64,000 bases of DNA from Augochlora pura (GCF_028453695.1 NC_135779.1:5902831-5966830); one strand, 5' to 3'; shown: positions 25,873 to 40,900, numbered from the stretch's first letter. A program made the numbers and translations. The notes: a model not told the origin generated them from the letters alone.

Positions 25873-25902
25873 ATGCCAGTGCACGGAGTGGATCTTTATT
25901 GA
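25873..25902 (+). CDS. Possible upstream ORF (9 codons) in the BTB-Kelch leader
   Basis: An ATG at 25873 opens a 9-codon frame (MPVHGVDLY) that ends TGA 18 bases before the proposed start of the BTB-Kelch protein. If the leader extends this far upstream it could lower translation of the main frame. A second ATG at 25907 is out of frame with the main protein and runs into exon 2 stops. Confidence 0.3.
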   Translation: MPVHGVDLY

Positions 25903-25920
25903 ACGTATGCGATTCGGACC

Positions 25921-25947
25921 ATGCGAAGAGGTTTTACGCGTTATGAC
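25921..25947 (+). CDS. BTB-Kelch exon 1 (start)
   Basis: Encodes MRRGFTRYD and ends at a consensus GTGAGT donor in phase 0. The start was chosen because the next exon reads openly only in this frame. TATATTTTTA at about 25770 is a possible TATA-like element. Confidence 0.5.
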
Positions 25948-28900
25948 GTGAGTACGAAGTTGGGATTTTCGACGAGAAACTTGGACAGATGTTTTCTTTT
26001 TTTACAATAATCTCTTTGGCGAACACGATATAAATTGTGCATTTGCGTGCGTTAGTTGTGCAGGGTCGATTCTTATGGTCGACGCTTGCTACTGATACTG
26101 TGGAAATTCGATTGTGTTAATTTGATCTGTACCTTGCGTTTATTTCTAATTAATGGTAACAATATTTTCCAATAACACTGTATATCAAAACTATTCAAAA
26201 ATTATGTGAGTTATATAAAAGAATTGCTTAGTTGGAATTTTTATATTTCCAGATCAATCTAATTTATGCCTTGCGTTTATTTCTAATTAAATATAACGCC
26301 ATTTTCCAATAACGCCACATATAAAAATTACTCAAAAATTATATAATAATAATGAAATTCTACAACGATAATCAAATTATATAAAAGACTACTTAGCTGG
26401 AATTCTGTATATCCAGGAGGGATTTAGAACGCCAGCATCCACTGACGACGAATCTTACGGTTCCTCGGACTTCAATTTGCTGAAGACGAGGTACAAAATG
26501 GCGGCGCGATGGAACGAACTCCGCAAATCTTCGCCAGATTTAAAAGACAGGATTTTATCAGATTTCTAGCGATTTTATGAGTGTCGTCGTTACTGTCGCC
26601 AGGCTCCCGCAAACAAATCCGGCCGCGCGTCGACAGCCTACCGTAAAGAGCACCGGAAGTAATTTCTCGTGTCGTCTCGCTGTGCCTGAGAGAACCTCTA
26701 ATCGGCGTCGCTGTTTCGCGAGCCACGATCACGTCGGAACAAAATTACGTAAGTGATGTAAGTGTTAGCGGTATCCAAACATTTATAGCTCATTCTCCAA
26801 ATAGTCCCATGAATTTTAAAAGATTCTTAAACGTCGCGAGAAGCATCTAAGAATATTTTATGCTATATTTTATAAACGGGTTATAGAAGCTATAAAAATT
26901 GTTAACAAATTCCTCAATTTAAAATTTGCTATTATTAAACATTGGTACTCGAAGTTATTTCAACTGTGAATTTAGTATAATTTTTCTGACTGTAGCTTAT
27001 TTTTATTTTATGAAACGAAGCGTATGTTATGAATAGGAAATTAAGTCCTGCGACAATCACACCCTTTCACGTAAAAATCCGTGGAACACAAACACGCGTC
27101 GCCGTTACACCGTCTCTACCCCATAAATTCCGCTAAAACAACGCGGAATTAACCGATCGCACGTTTCAGTATCCCAAGCAATAGATAAAGACCTCAAGGG
27201 ACAACGGCCATTGAGTCTCCAGCACCTGCCCTGTCAGAGCAGCAAAAAAAGCCATGAGGTAATTCACGAACGCGCGCGCGCTATCGATACATCATCGGAT
27301 CGCTCGGGAACAAAAAAGCACACGGTGATCCAGTTTTTTTTCGGAAAACAATCCCGACGCGCGCGTCACAGCTTGAAGATCCCGGCTGGTCTTTTGTTGC
27401 GAAATAACGCCGGCCCCTGTCATCGCGAATTGGCAACGGGAGCGAAACGACGGCTCCCCGCTCCACCTCTCTCTCTATTTACGTCGGTCCGCGTTACGCT
27501 TTCGCGAGGAAAAACCGGGATGGAAAAAAAAAAGCGGCCGGTCGAACGTCGAAATTGTTTAACATCCGGTACAACCCGTTTTCCACGACGCCGCGCCGGC
27601 TCGCGAACAATCCGGTGTCGACGCGGAAACCGGGACAGCGAATCGATGAAAATGATGTCTCTGCTCCGCGACGCAATCTTTCGCACCTTTTTATCTTGTT
27701 CCCCAGCCGCAGGTGACTTTCGCGGTGAACGACTCTTCCAGCGGAGGCCGGGTTCCCGACAGCGAAGCCGCGCAGAAACTTCGGTAATTAACTGGTTGTT
27801 TTATCGGGTCACGCGCGATCAACTCCTCGCCGACTGCTATCGTTTTAACCGGCTGTTAATGGTCTTCTTCTTTGACAGCGCCGATAGGAACGGCACGCCG
27901 CGAATTATCAGAACCATCCGTCGAAACAGCAAGAAGGGTAAGTTTTATCACGGAGATATATGCGAGACCTAGTTTTCGACGTTTCGGAAATTTCCTGAAA
28001 TTCGGGGTTTCTCGTACGCTTGTGAATTTATAAAGCTAACGAAAGCTTTATTATATAAGAGATAAAGTATAATAATACGTAATAATTTCGGTTGATTTTG
28101 GGTAGCATTATGGATCCACAAGACAACGATAAGAACCGAAGCTATGTGAATGTTTTAAATTTTTATTACTATGATTTCTATTAAGTTAGACGAATTTTCC
28201 AAATTTCTATCAAGTTAGCTGAATTTTCCAAACTTCTATTACTATGATTTCTATTAAGTTACGTGAATTTTTCAAATTTTTCAAATTTTTTGAAATTTCA
28301 AACGAACAGCAGTCTTAAAATAAAAGCAAAATTATTGTCTAACTGCCCCATGAATCAAAGACGATCAACTCCATGGAAATGAGCAACTGTCGTCCACCTT
28401 TGATCACAACCAGCCGGTCCCATAAATTCGATTATACGACTGCGTGTATTCGCTGCTCGCCGCGATGTTCCTCTTGGCCTATCTGTCCCGGCACAAGGGG
28501 GATAATAATTCGCGCTTGATCGGGGGCGGGCAGCTCTCGAGGACCGTGCCGCCGCCGCTGCCGCCGGTCCTCGCGAGTACGAGGAACGCCGATCTAATCC
28601 CAGGACGTTCGCAGCCATAGCGGAGAATCGATCGGAATCGAGGGAACGTCCGCGACCCGGGAACAGCAAAAGCAGCGTGGTCGTTCTGTACCACGGGAAG
28701 CCGGCATCCCCGGAGCCCGCTCTTCGTGCCTGTCAATCGGAACGATCCGTCGTCGCTCGTGCCGCCAGCCAATCGCCGATCGACGACGCGCCCCAGAACA
28801 GGTGAAATTGCGTTCGATCGCAACCCCCCATCGTCTTCAATCGTAAATGGCTCGTTTCCTCGACCATCTCGCGTCTTTTATGGCGAGATTAGAGTCCAGA

Positions 28901-31900
28901 AATTATTTAGCGGTTTTTCCATGACGGTTTTAACGAAAGTGTATAAAAGGTCCGTGTGAATTTTAATTTTGCAATATCCAGGTCGAATCGGCGGTTGATG
29001 GGAAATGGATGTCGCGATGCTATTTTAACAATGGAATTATTGAATTAGACATATTATTGGTTTTCGATGCTTTCTTCTGGAATTAAAACTCGATGAGATA
29101 CCAAGTAGAATCTACAAAGCATGCTTTACCAATCTAAGTCAGTCTCTTAAACTCCGCGCAACCCAATAACGAGTTCCACCATGGAACAATACTGCACCGA
29201 TCGAGTTAACTCGTTCTCCCGTCTTCCAAGCTGGCAAAACAGCTACCAATTACCCAGCCGAATCACAAACCCCCAATATTTCGACGTCCCCCATAGCCGA
29301 TCGGTATCCCGTACTTTCCCTTTACTTTTCTCCGAGTAAAATCAATATTTCCCGGCTCGGAAGTTTCGTGTCCGACAGACGGAAAACGCGGCTCGGGCGG
29401 ACTTTCTCGCCGCGGTATCCCGTGCACCCGAAAACCAATTAAATCGGAAGTTTCGAGGCATTCTCGCCCGGCGTTATCATCGATCCGGGGATTGGCCGTA
29501 GGCGGGAGGGAAGGAGGGGACGAGGTTTCTTGTTGCGTAAAAAATTGATCGAATATCCGGAAGGAGGAATCTGATTGTACTCGTTTCTGGCAGATCGAGT
29601 TCAACGGAGCGCGTGGCCGTGTATCCGATCGACCGAGGACAGGCCACTTTGAGACGTCGACGGCGTTTGTCGAGGCGGCGCGGATCGCTCGCGCGCGTTT
29701 GTCGGGGCAGGGCCGAGGCGGGTGGTTCCTTGTCCAAGGATCGACGTCGCGTCACAGCCGGCAAAGAGCCGCGGGAACGGAGACCGGACCCGGCCGGACA
29801 TTCGGCCAGGTCTGCGAAAAATTTGATTAGGTCGAGCTCCGCTTCTTGCCGGGAGGACGACTCGGATGATCCTGATCAGTGCCGTAGATCCGATAAGCAC
29901 AGGCTGGTCGATAGAACGCGCTGGGAACGATGCCGTCCCTTGAATAATGCCGTCTCGAAGCTAATGGCCCGCTTCAGGTAACAAAGAGTTTCGAAGGATC
30001 TTTCTGAAACGATATTTTTCAACGGGGCAACTTTGTTAGCAGATTGCAGATTTTTTCTTGTGTTTTCAGCGATAATATTAACACCGTTGTATGCCACGCC
30101 AATTTTACAGGGATTGTCAGTGTTTAAACGAGTTTTGTCATTTTTTAAAATTATAGATATTTCTATCAATATGGGCGCTGCCAAGTTGAGTGCCGGTCAT
30201 CGGTGGACCCCATGGCATTCAACGTGTTAATATTTCTAACGCTAAACCTATAGGATATTAAAAATTACTCACTTAAATTAATTTAGAAAATGACGCCATT
30301 TTAATCGCAATGGAAGCTCGAATTAAGAAATTTAGATTTAGGACAAATCTATCATATTAATAATTCTTAAAACATCAGTCGGCTAAAAAGAACTTGCTTA
30401 ACTTTTGCTAGCAATTTTACTTCCTCCTTCGACCACGCTTTAAACTATTTAATTAATTCCAAAGTATCTTGTATCTTAAATCAAGAATTATGCAATTGCG
30501 AAAAACATCTCAACTTCTGCAACTTATATAAAAATTAATAATTTCTAAATTCGTCTAACATAATAGCTTAACATTAAAGCAACGGTACTACGTTAAAGTG
30601 CTCGCGTTCGGAGCAGAAAACTACAGAGCCATAAGCGAGACTCTGGTGGCAACTTAGCCTAGCGTTTAATAGGGAGTATCGCCGTAACCGCGAGTCAAAT
30701 AGTGTTTATTTCCGGAGGAATCACGGGGGCCGCCGTAAAATTGAAGCGTCTCTAATTAGAGAGGTTGATAGCTGTTAATTATAGGCGCTCGATAGTCATC
30801 AGCCCTGGCGTTTGATAGTGGCCGACAGTGGCATTAATCAGTTATTGCCTGGGGCGTGTAACGAGCTCTAAATTCAGACCGATTGCCCCCGACTTATGAC
30901 GATCGTCCTCTGACTACGATTTATAATTAACCGTAGGTTTATAATTAACTATTGATTTATAATTAAACCTGGATTTAGAATTAAGTATAGATTTATGATT
31001 AACTCTAGATTTACGATTAACTCTAGATTTATGATTATCTAGAGATTTAGAATTAACCATAGATCTATAATTAACGATAGATTTATGATTAACTCTAGAT
31101 TTAGAATTATCTAGAGATTTAGAATTACCTATAGATTTATAATTAACTATATATTTATGATTAAAACGCACCACGGCAACGCGTAGATCGCCGTCAAAGT
31201 GGAACGAACCTTAACCCTTTGAAATTCTGTGGAAACATTGCAGCTCAGGCAAAGGCGACGACAAACCGCGGCGAAACAATACCGTCTACCCGAACCTAGC
31301 GTACCTGATGCATCAGATGCACGCGTGTCCGCAGGAACGAGGCGACAACCGTGCATTCATCAGCGTGAACGACGGCGACGACGGCTCGTGCCGAGTGTTC
31401 CCGTTCCAGGCGACGCCCAGCGGCAACCTGAAGATCGTCCCGAATCAGGTAAAACGGTCGGTCGGCCACCACCCTGGCCGCCTGGTCGGGGGCCCGTCGT
31501 ACCTCTGGGAATGTCGGCCTCAAGGTAGAACGCGTAGTCGTTCTAGGTTGTATTCGAGTCGAAGAAAGTCAGCGTCCTGGTGGCCGATCCGCAGCACACC
31601 CAGGTGAACGTCAAGGCCGAGCTGAACAGACCCGGAAACGAGGCTGTCGGATGCGTATCCGAGTCCTCCGCGCGGCACAGGCTCGTCGATCTTCCAGCCG
31701 GCGTCTCCTCCTCGATGATCAATCAATCCCAGGTAACTACGGCGTCGATGGTCAACGCTTCCGTCCTCTAATGCCTCTTGATCGACCGCTCCCCCACGAA
31801 GCCGCCTTTGATCGAATGTTTTAGCACCGCCTCGAGCTTCCATTTCAACCCGGCGATATTCCTGGATGTATTTTTCATGGTGACTCGGGGAGCAAAGATC

Positions 31901-34900
31901 TTTTAAATATCTTGACTCGACGTTGCCTGCCTCAAAAATTCATTTCAATTAGCGCCTTTTATTTCATCGAACGAAGATTGGTTGGAATGCTAGATGCAAA
32001 TTAATTTTCAGATATCGAGCGAATAATTTCGTTATTTACTTATGGAAAGTATGGCAATTATAGGGTTAAATTAGAGCGTTGAAGGATTCTAAATCTACCC
32101 TTCCCGCTTGACCGTTTTCGCAATTTTTATTTCATGATTATTGTTCAACATATTTACGCTCTCAGACTGTTACAAAAATTGTAAAGAATTTCTTAAGTCT
32201 TAAAGTATTTAAACTGAACAATTTCTTAAATTTTAAAAAATTCAAGATGATTTTTCAAACAGTAAAAATCACCTCGGCGCGTTTAATCTATAGTTCGACA
32301 GGGGGGGTGAACTGTCCCCGTAAAATACAGATTTCATTCGCGCGCAGAGACAAAGGAACCCGTTGCAGATAGAGGACACGCAACGACCCATGATGCACCA
32401 GTTCAAAGTGAAGCTGCCGCAATCGGAGGAGCAAAAACAGCAAACGGCCCCGTCCACGTCTTACGATGGGCCATTGCTGCAAGAGGTGCCGCTGTCCGCG
32501 TGAGTATCTCGCCGTGGTAACGTCAGAAACTCGGTCGGTGTAATTTCGCTTCGGGGCGGAAAAGGGGGAAAAGAGAAAAGAATAAAAAAGAAAGAGAACG
32601 TTTATCGGTCGCCCGTCTAATCGCGTTCGGCGCGTAACTTAGTCAATGCTCAGGTTCCCTGACTGTCTTCGCGCATCTTGTTTGCTGGTGATTGCATAAA
32701 TAATACATATATATATATTAAACAAAGAACAAGAGTAGTCGTCTGATGTGTTTCTAGATAAAAATAGCTATTAGAAGGAAAAGAGACGATGGTGAGAGTC
32801 AGGAGGCGTTGCTGTTTAAAGTCGGCCAGGCTCGAGTCCCTCGTTTCCCAAAAATCGGTACTAATAGGGGGCCTAATTTTTGACAATTACCATCGCAGGG
32901 AAAAGAGACGATGACGAGTTGCGTTGCTGTTTAAAGTCGGCCAGGCTCGAGTCCCTCGTTTTCCAAAAATCGGTACTAATATGGGGCCTAATTCTTGCCA
33001 ATAAGCGTTTACCCTATTTCCGCGAGGGCGTTAACATTGCTGGCTCAGTGAAAGTCGGTTCTACGCTTTTCTGAGCCGACTTCTTCCGAGCAACGAACGA
33101 CTCTTCCGCGTATCTCCATGAAATTGTATCGACTCGTGGCCGTTTCGCTCGCCGATAAAAGGAAAAGCGACTCGGCCCGCCGAGGCGATTTCCACCGGTG
33201 TTTCCCCCAATAACGTTTGATCGGCGTAATTTCGAGCAGACTCGGATTTACGGGTGAGCAGCCAATCGATTGGGATAACATAATTCTCCCGGAGAAGACC
33301 GACTTGTATCAGGAGTTGGCCAGGCGTATCACAAATTACAAGTAAGCTTATACCCCCGTGTCCGCTCGATGAAACAATGTTAACGGGGTCGAAAGGTGCG
33401 GTGGGGTAGGGAAGGGCGCAAGGGGGTGAATCGCGCGGAGCTAAGTTTCCGCTATCGATCTTTGAAGGAACGCCGATTGCATCGTGCGAATCGATCAGGA
33501 CGAGTTCCATTGCCACTTGCTCGTGCTGCAGAGCTACAGCGCCTTCTTCGACGAGAAGAATTGCAAGGAGATCGACTTGACCGGGGTGAGTTATCGGATG
33601 TTAACGCCGCCGACGCCTTGCCACGGACGAGCACGTCGGCCTGTGTGCTTCGGTGGGAATAGCCATTGGCGCGGTCATTTCTTTCGCGATAAACTTCGTT
33701 TACGGAAGTGCTTTGCGTAAACGAGTTCGCGTTGCTCGGAATTAACGCGCCGGATCGGGGACGTTGACCTTTCAACCTGCGAATACTTCTCGCGTTGATT
33801 AGAACCGCTCCGGTGTTGGTAAATCGCTGCCGGAGAATAGCTGACGGCTTCCGTGCGCCTGATTCGATGGTTGGTGAGAGGAGGATTGGGTTTTCTTCGA
33901 TTTCAATTGGACGAATAGTCCGAATATTTTGAACCACATAAGAGTGCTATCTAATAGCTATAGTGTTAAAAAAGAAACGATAACTGATCCATTTAGAAAT
34001 ACCACAATAGAATATCATCGAGCAAAGGATCAAAGGATCGGAGAAAGCCTCCAGCATGCTAACAAAGACGGAAATAATGAACGAATATCTTACTCCTTAG
34101 AAATCCCGAAGCATTTTTCACCCCCCTCCCTTTTCGTTTCCCCAAACAATCGCGGCGAACCGGGGGACGATGTAAAACTTTAATTCCTCGTGGAAGAAAA
34201 AAAAAAGAGAAGCGGAGGATCGTCGAGAGCTTCGAAAGAAATTAATCTTCCGAGAGGGTCCCCGCAAAACCGACCCCTTTTCCCTTGATTACCCGCGGCC
34301 GCGTCGAAGAACATCCATCAGCCGAACAAAAATGGCGTAATTACTTCGATCATTTGCCATTTCCATCTTCCGGTCGACCTGGTCGCCGGGGCAACCTCGG
34401 CGGCGACCCGGCGAAGCCCGTGGATATTTCTTCGGACGTATCGTTTATTCGAAAAGCGAAACGGGGGCGGCTGTGCATTAACGGACCTCCCTTCACCGGC
34501 ACTCCCGGCCGCCATCGATCTTCATCCCTTAACGAACTCCGTTAAACGAGTCGTGACCGCTCTCCTTCCGTCGATAAGTTTAATCGCGTCGCTCTCTCCT
34601 CTCTCTTTCTCTCTCTCTCTCTCTCCCCTCGCGGACTGCTATCGAACGATTTATTATATGGGGAAAAGTGGGAAACGATGCTCGTGCCTCGAGTTTCTCG
34701 GCAGACGAGACGCGGGGAGAGAGAGAGAGAGAGAGAGAGAGGAGAGGAGAGGCTCGCGCGCCGCCGCGGACAAGATCTATTACGGCGTTATCGGTCTGCG
34801 AAACCTGCAGTCGAATAAAGTCCCTTTGTTCGCGCGATCCGATTTTCTAGCCGCCGCGCCGCTTTACTTCTCCCAGGAACACGTATCCATCGTTCGTGTT

Positions 34901-37900
34901 CGATCAACCAGCCCCCGCAGTCTTCCCACCACCCCTCTCTCTCTCTCTCTCTCTCTCTCTACGTCCACCGTCGCTTCGACGAGTTCTTCCGCTCGATTCC
35001 TCTCCTCCCTCTTCGCAGAGCCATTTGTCTGATAGAGTGGGCGGCGATCTGATCAGATTCTGCGAGACCCGCGTTTGATCTCCGACGGAATTCCTACACC
35101 ATTGTGTCACCCTTGCGGCTCTCGGGACTGCTGACATTCCGCGGCGCTACCGCCGCCCGGTATTCTTCCCCGGCGACGCGAATTTAGTCGGGCTTTGCTC
35201 TACGTGCAAGTAGACCGTTGTGCGGGGAAGCAAACTGATTCGCTTTGCCGGCGCCCTACGTCCTATTTAGGCGCTTTCCGAAGCTGATTTGCATGATGCG
35301 TTGAACGGTGATGGATTTGGACAGGTTTCTTGATTATTGAGAAAGCACACCTTGATGCGAAGTATTGGTAGTATCATATTTTATGAACATTGCTGTTTAT
35401 ATGATTAGACGCTGGAAGAATTTTAGAATGTCTTTACATTTTTCTGAATTTATTGGAATTATTGAAAGACGAAATGAACTTTTAATTGCTAGTTCTTATA
35501 GCTGATTGGAGTAAAAAGCTATGTGTATAAGTTATCGAGAAGTATCGAATTTTTTTAAATTTTCATTGTAGGCTCCGACGAAAAGGTAAAAAAGCGACAG
35601 TAACAGTAAAATTTAATAGTAAAAATTTAGAGAAAAATATTTCGGTTACTATATAGTGAGTTAGTCCCTTTAACGTCTACAGAAAAATTCGAGTCATTTA
35701 AACCACTTTTAAAACAGTTCTACCACTTTAAAAGTATCGACTCGGTATTCCTCCCATATCAGTTACCACCAAATAACCTGCTTCTTCCCCGACTGGTGTT
35801 ACCGTTCGCATACTTGGGAGCGTTACCGTGCGCGCTGAAGCATCAGAGTGGCCAACTAAGCAGGGGGGTTGCAGGCGCCGTGAACGTCTTGTGTCAGCAT
35901 CCCCCGTTCTTCCGGTTCTCTCTGTTCCTCGTCCCTCCGTCGTTGGTTCGGTGGGCTCGCAGCCAAGCGGCCTTGAACTCCTTTCCACCCTCCGCGCGGC
36001 AACCCGGCTATATTTGACTCGCTTTTTAGTTAAGGGTGAATAGCGGCTCTCGAATGACGGGCGTCGCTCCGCGCCCTTTAAAAGTCGCTGCCGAGAGACG
36101 CCGGCCATTTTGTCGGCACCGCGTCCCCTGCCGTTCAACGACGCCCTCTTGCTCGCCACGTGTCAAGGAAACGGCTAATTAAAAATAGAAACGTTCGCCT
36201 CCCTCGTTTGTTGCTCGGGCGATCCTCTCGCCGCCGCCACTTTCGCGAATAATTCGTCCGCTTGCGGAACAGAGCGGCGTGACCTCCAACGCGTTCTCCA
36301 TTATCTACGATTGGATGATCAGCCCCCAGAACGAGAGCTGCCGGCTACTGCAGAGGGACAACATCCTGGACATCTTCACCGCATCTCAATATCTTTGCAT
36401 CAAAGGTACGCGAGTCTTCTGAACATTGTTTGCACATAGTTAATATTTCTCCAGCCGGAAATAACAAGCAACGAATCCTTTTATGTTAATTTTGTATCTC
36501 AGTAGAGTATCGTTGTCGATCTCTTTTGATATTCTAGGCGCGAAATTCCATCCCTTAATATTTTTAATTACGTACAATTTTTATATAAAATCTGCCTCCA
36601 AAAAAAAATCCGGCGACTGTGCCTTGATTTTTGAAGGTGACAGTAACAAATTTATTTAAACTTTACACGGTTCGCATTGCAAAAACTCATTCTTTATAAG
36701 AATTAAGAATGGAAACTCGACCGAGTGAAACTGTAAACTTTCAAACTCATCGCGGTTGCATAAATGTGATTAAAAAAGGTCTCGCGTCGCGGTGTGGACC
36801 GTTTCCCGAGATGATGAAAGGATTGATGGCGAACAGGGATGTCGTACTGCCGGCTAGCGTGACTCCTCCTTTGTCTTTATTTATGTGAAGGATTTACGCC
36901 CGATGATCCTGTTTACATTGCGGCCCGGTGCCGTTTCCCATCGCCATCCATCTTCTGAAACGGCGCTGTCTTGCATAATATATAGCGCGCGCGCCTTTTC
37001 GCGCACACTTCAGAAGTTCGACCGCGTTTCACCGGTGGTGGGGCGGTGTGGGAGGAAAGAATGAAAAGTTTCAGCGGCGCGATAAGCTTCCGCTGGGGAA
37101 CTCTCGATGGCGCCCCGCTTGAGTTCCGTTGAATACGTCACTGTCCAACTCGAAACTTCAACAAACCATATGAGACCCCCGAAGAAAATAAGGGATGTAT
37201 CGCGAATATTTATATCTCTCGCGTCCATCCGCGCGCGTAATAAACGACTGTTCCCGAAAAAATTGGCTCGCGAATGGAATGTAACTTCCACATCGACAGC
37301 GAGGAACATCGTCCTAGCTAAAAATGTTCGCGTGAAGCGAGATACTGATAATAAAGATTCTCGAAGTCATTCGCAGTAACTTTTTCCTTTGCACGAATCC
37401 GATCCGCGGCGTCGTTCACGAATTATTAAGGAAAAACAGTGACCAATCGGAGGCGAGATCAGAAGACGCGAGGCAGCTAGCGCCAGTCGAGCTCGCCTCT
37501 CATTGGTCACGGTTTTTCCTTAATAACTCTTAAATGAAGTCATGGATTGCATTTGCGCAAAGGAAAAAGTTACTTGAAATCACCTCAGGAACCCTGCATT
37601 TATTTTAGGACATCCGGTACACCGACTAAGGTCCCTGGAGACCAAACCTACATTTGCTGCGAATATCAGCTCCGTCCCTTTGTTCTCTAGAATTGGAGGA
37701 GCAGTGCTGGGCTTTCATAGACAACGACGAGCTGTTCTCCGAGGACACGGCGTTCCTGCTCTACCTAGAGGCCAGAAGAAACAGGAACACAGCGGTGATG
37801 GAGCTGATGGTGCCGCGGATCATGAAGTTCTTCCTGATGCTCGTCAGCACCAGAGACTTTCTCGAGCTGAAAATCGAGGAGCTTTGCCTGCTGTTAAAGT

Positions 37901-40900
37901 CGAACTACATCTGCGTGAACAGGTAACTGGTTCGACGTCGACTCTGAACGACTGTATCATTTCGCAATCACCCTAAACTCCTCATCAGCGAAATGGAGGT
38001 CTTGATGTCCGCGGTCCGATGGCTGATGCACGACTGGGAGGACAGAAAGAAGCACATGCTGGAGGTGATGAGATGCGTTCGGTTCGGGCTGATCGCCCCG
38101 TGGCAATTGGTCGACGTGAAAAGGAACCCGGAGAACCCCGAGTTCATGGAGCTGATGTCCTATCCGGAGGTGCAGAAAATGGTCGACGACGGATTAGCGT
38201 AAGCTATGAACGAGCAACGTTCCGGCTGGCTGGAACAGTTTTCGATGGGATTCGGATTGAGAATCGATTCCTTTCAGTTTCGTCATCATCAAGTATTGGT
38301 ATGGCAATCAGACCGAGGATTATTATCACTGGATCGATCTGCTGGGACTTAGCGAGCCGACCAATCGCAATTGGGCTGGAGACGACAAGGTATTTTTATT
38401 TCTTTCGCATTTAAATCGTTGCTATATAGAAATTGGTTAATCTGTTTTTAAATGATTAATTTGTATTAACGAAGTAACTTTGTGCATAGAACTACGTGAC
38501 GTACAGAGAATTCCTGCTGTATCTAGAGGAATACCAAAAGACAAAGGTGTCGGAATTAAAAGCTCAGAAATCTCGCAGAAAACCCACCCCGCCCCGCTCG
38601 CCGCCCAACGATTACTCGTCCCCGTCTCCTAGAGGCGTCATCAATCATCCTCAGAGCACTGGTACGTTCTCAATCCTATACCGACATTTTAAAAACGCAT
38701 TATACTATCTAATTGCAGAACTAGGGATTAATCTTAATTTTCACTTGGTTGGCTGACTTATCTCTAAAATCTTTCCAGATGAACGACGATACGCATACAT
38801 TTGAATATCATTTATATGCATCCTTAAAGTGTTATCAATTAATACAAGATACTATATACGAAAGTTGACTTATTAACTATTGACTAATTAAGCATTGACG
38901 CGGCAGGTGACAACGTAGCCGTTCAAAATAGCGAAGCGCCGCACCCGAAGAACCAAGCACCGAATTTCGCGCCGATGAAGATGTCGGGGATGCCGATGCC
39001 GATACCGCCGAAATTCATGAACGAGTACTTGACCCACCTGGAACGAAACAGAGGGGTGAGTAACCCTGGCGCGTACTGTCCTCGAAGAGCGTCCGAAAAG
39101 CCTACGATCAGGCGGATCCATTGAACGTCGCCAGAACATATACCCTAAACTGTCTTTGTTAGACGAACGAACAGGCTTTTCTCTTCCGATCGCGTACTCG
39201 TTTAGATATTTGTATAATCGTATTTTTAGCTCGTGTAACGCTTATGTAACCATTAAACGCCGAGACTGATGTCTGAAAGCACTCGTGCCACGTGTTTCAT
39301 TTCGCGAGATGGTGAAAACGTGGAATAACAAAGGGGTAATGATGTAATGACGATTTAACGACGGATTTAGGATTTAACGTTGAATTAAGGAAATAATATC
39401 GAATTAATGATTTAGTGACGAATTAAGGAATTAATATTGAATTAAAGATTTAATGTCGAATTAATGAATTAATATTGAATTAACGATTTAACGTCGAATT
39501 AACGAATTAGCAACGAATTAATGAAATAGCGAAGTGACGAAATAACAAAGTAACTAGTTAACGAATTAAAAAAATAACGAAGCGACGGATGAACAAGGTA
39601 ACGAAATAACGAATTAATAAATTAACGAATTACCGAATTAACAAATAAACAAAATAACGAATTAACGAATTACCGAATTACCAAATTACCGAAATAACGA
39701 CTTAACGACTTAACAAACTAACGAATTAATCAATTAACAACGAACCACCGCGCGAGTCTCGAAGACGGCTAGTCGACCCCCCGAGAACGAACAATAGTGT
39801 CCAGAGTAAAACTATAAGAACGCCCCGGATGGATTTCGAGCGGATAAGTCGGCAGGGTGAGTCGTCCGCGATCGAAAGCTATCCGCGCGCGCGGCACAGA
39901 ACGTTTCACAGAGTTTCCGCTTTTGCCTGCTTTCAGGGATTATTGCGATGGGGGTTTATCATCGGAGAAATCTCGAGGTGAGCGGCGGCCGGCTCGTAAG
40001 TGGAAACAATAAATCACGCCTATAGAATTTGTCAGCGGAGCTGTAGTCGAAGGTCAGAGTTTATGCGGCTCGATATCCGTAAGCGTAATGGCACCGGGAA
40101 CCGGCCCTAATGGCCGCCAATTCGTTCAGACTGCACTTGCGGGCGTATAAGCTCTTGCCTTGAGATTACACCGATCCCGTGTCGCGAGTCAATGATATTC
40201 AATCGATGATATTTAGTCGATGATACCGAAGGGATTATGATACGTCTCGAAGTCGCACGATGATTCTTCGAGGCGTTCTGAATTTTTAGGCGAGGCGGCT
40301 CAAGTCATGGTTCACCATTCGAGTGATGCAGAGAAGAGTTAACTTTCAGAAATTGTTGGAATATTTCTAGATTATCAAAAATTATTGTTTAGACGTCATA
40401 TGTCCATAGAATAATATTTGATCATGCTATGTTTTTCACCCCGTTTTAATTTACAAATTGTACTTCATTGGAAGTCCACGGTCATTATTCTATAAAAATA
40501 TAGTTCCATTGATACGATACTTGTCCTGTTCGAAATGAAACACTCTTGTACGAAGTACTTAGCCAGAGCACATGTACCATCTACATAACAACGTTCACTC
40601 GTCAATACAATATCGAACGAGGGTTAAATGTCACCCGTTTTTAATAAAATCAAATATTCGAATTCGAGTACACGATTCTCACTTCACAGCAATATTCCAC
40701 TATGTTAAATCGTCAAAATCAATTCGCTAGACCAAAGTACCTTTAAAGTAAAGGCTTGAGTCGTTTCGCCTTAAACAAACATTTCCACCCTTTTCACGTC
40801 GTCGCGAGCGACCCGGGCGCATCGGGGATGAAATCGAATCCCGACTAATTCCGGCCCGGTTCACGACGTTTTCTACAAGCATCGATGTGAATTATTGCGC

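Noticed and set aside
27712..27794. Exon-like stretch after CCCCAGCCGCAG with peptide VTFAVNDSSSGGRVPD
   Set aside because: Entered from exon 2 in phase 2 it meets an immediate TGA, so it does not fit this gene.
27211..27972. 253-codon plus-strand open frame ending near GTAAGT
   Set aside because: Its own frame does not fit the phase of exon 2; only the last 59 bases, in another frame, make a plausible exon.
37010..37309. 99-codon minus-strand frame in the BTB-Kelch intron
   Set aside because: Intronic, no domain, and the plus-strand frame over the same bases is as long.
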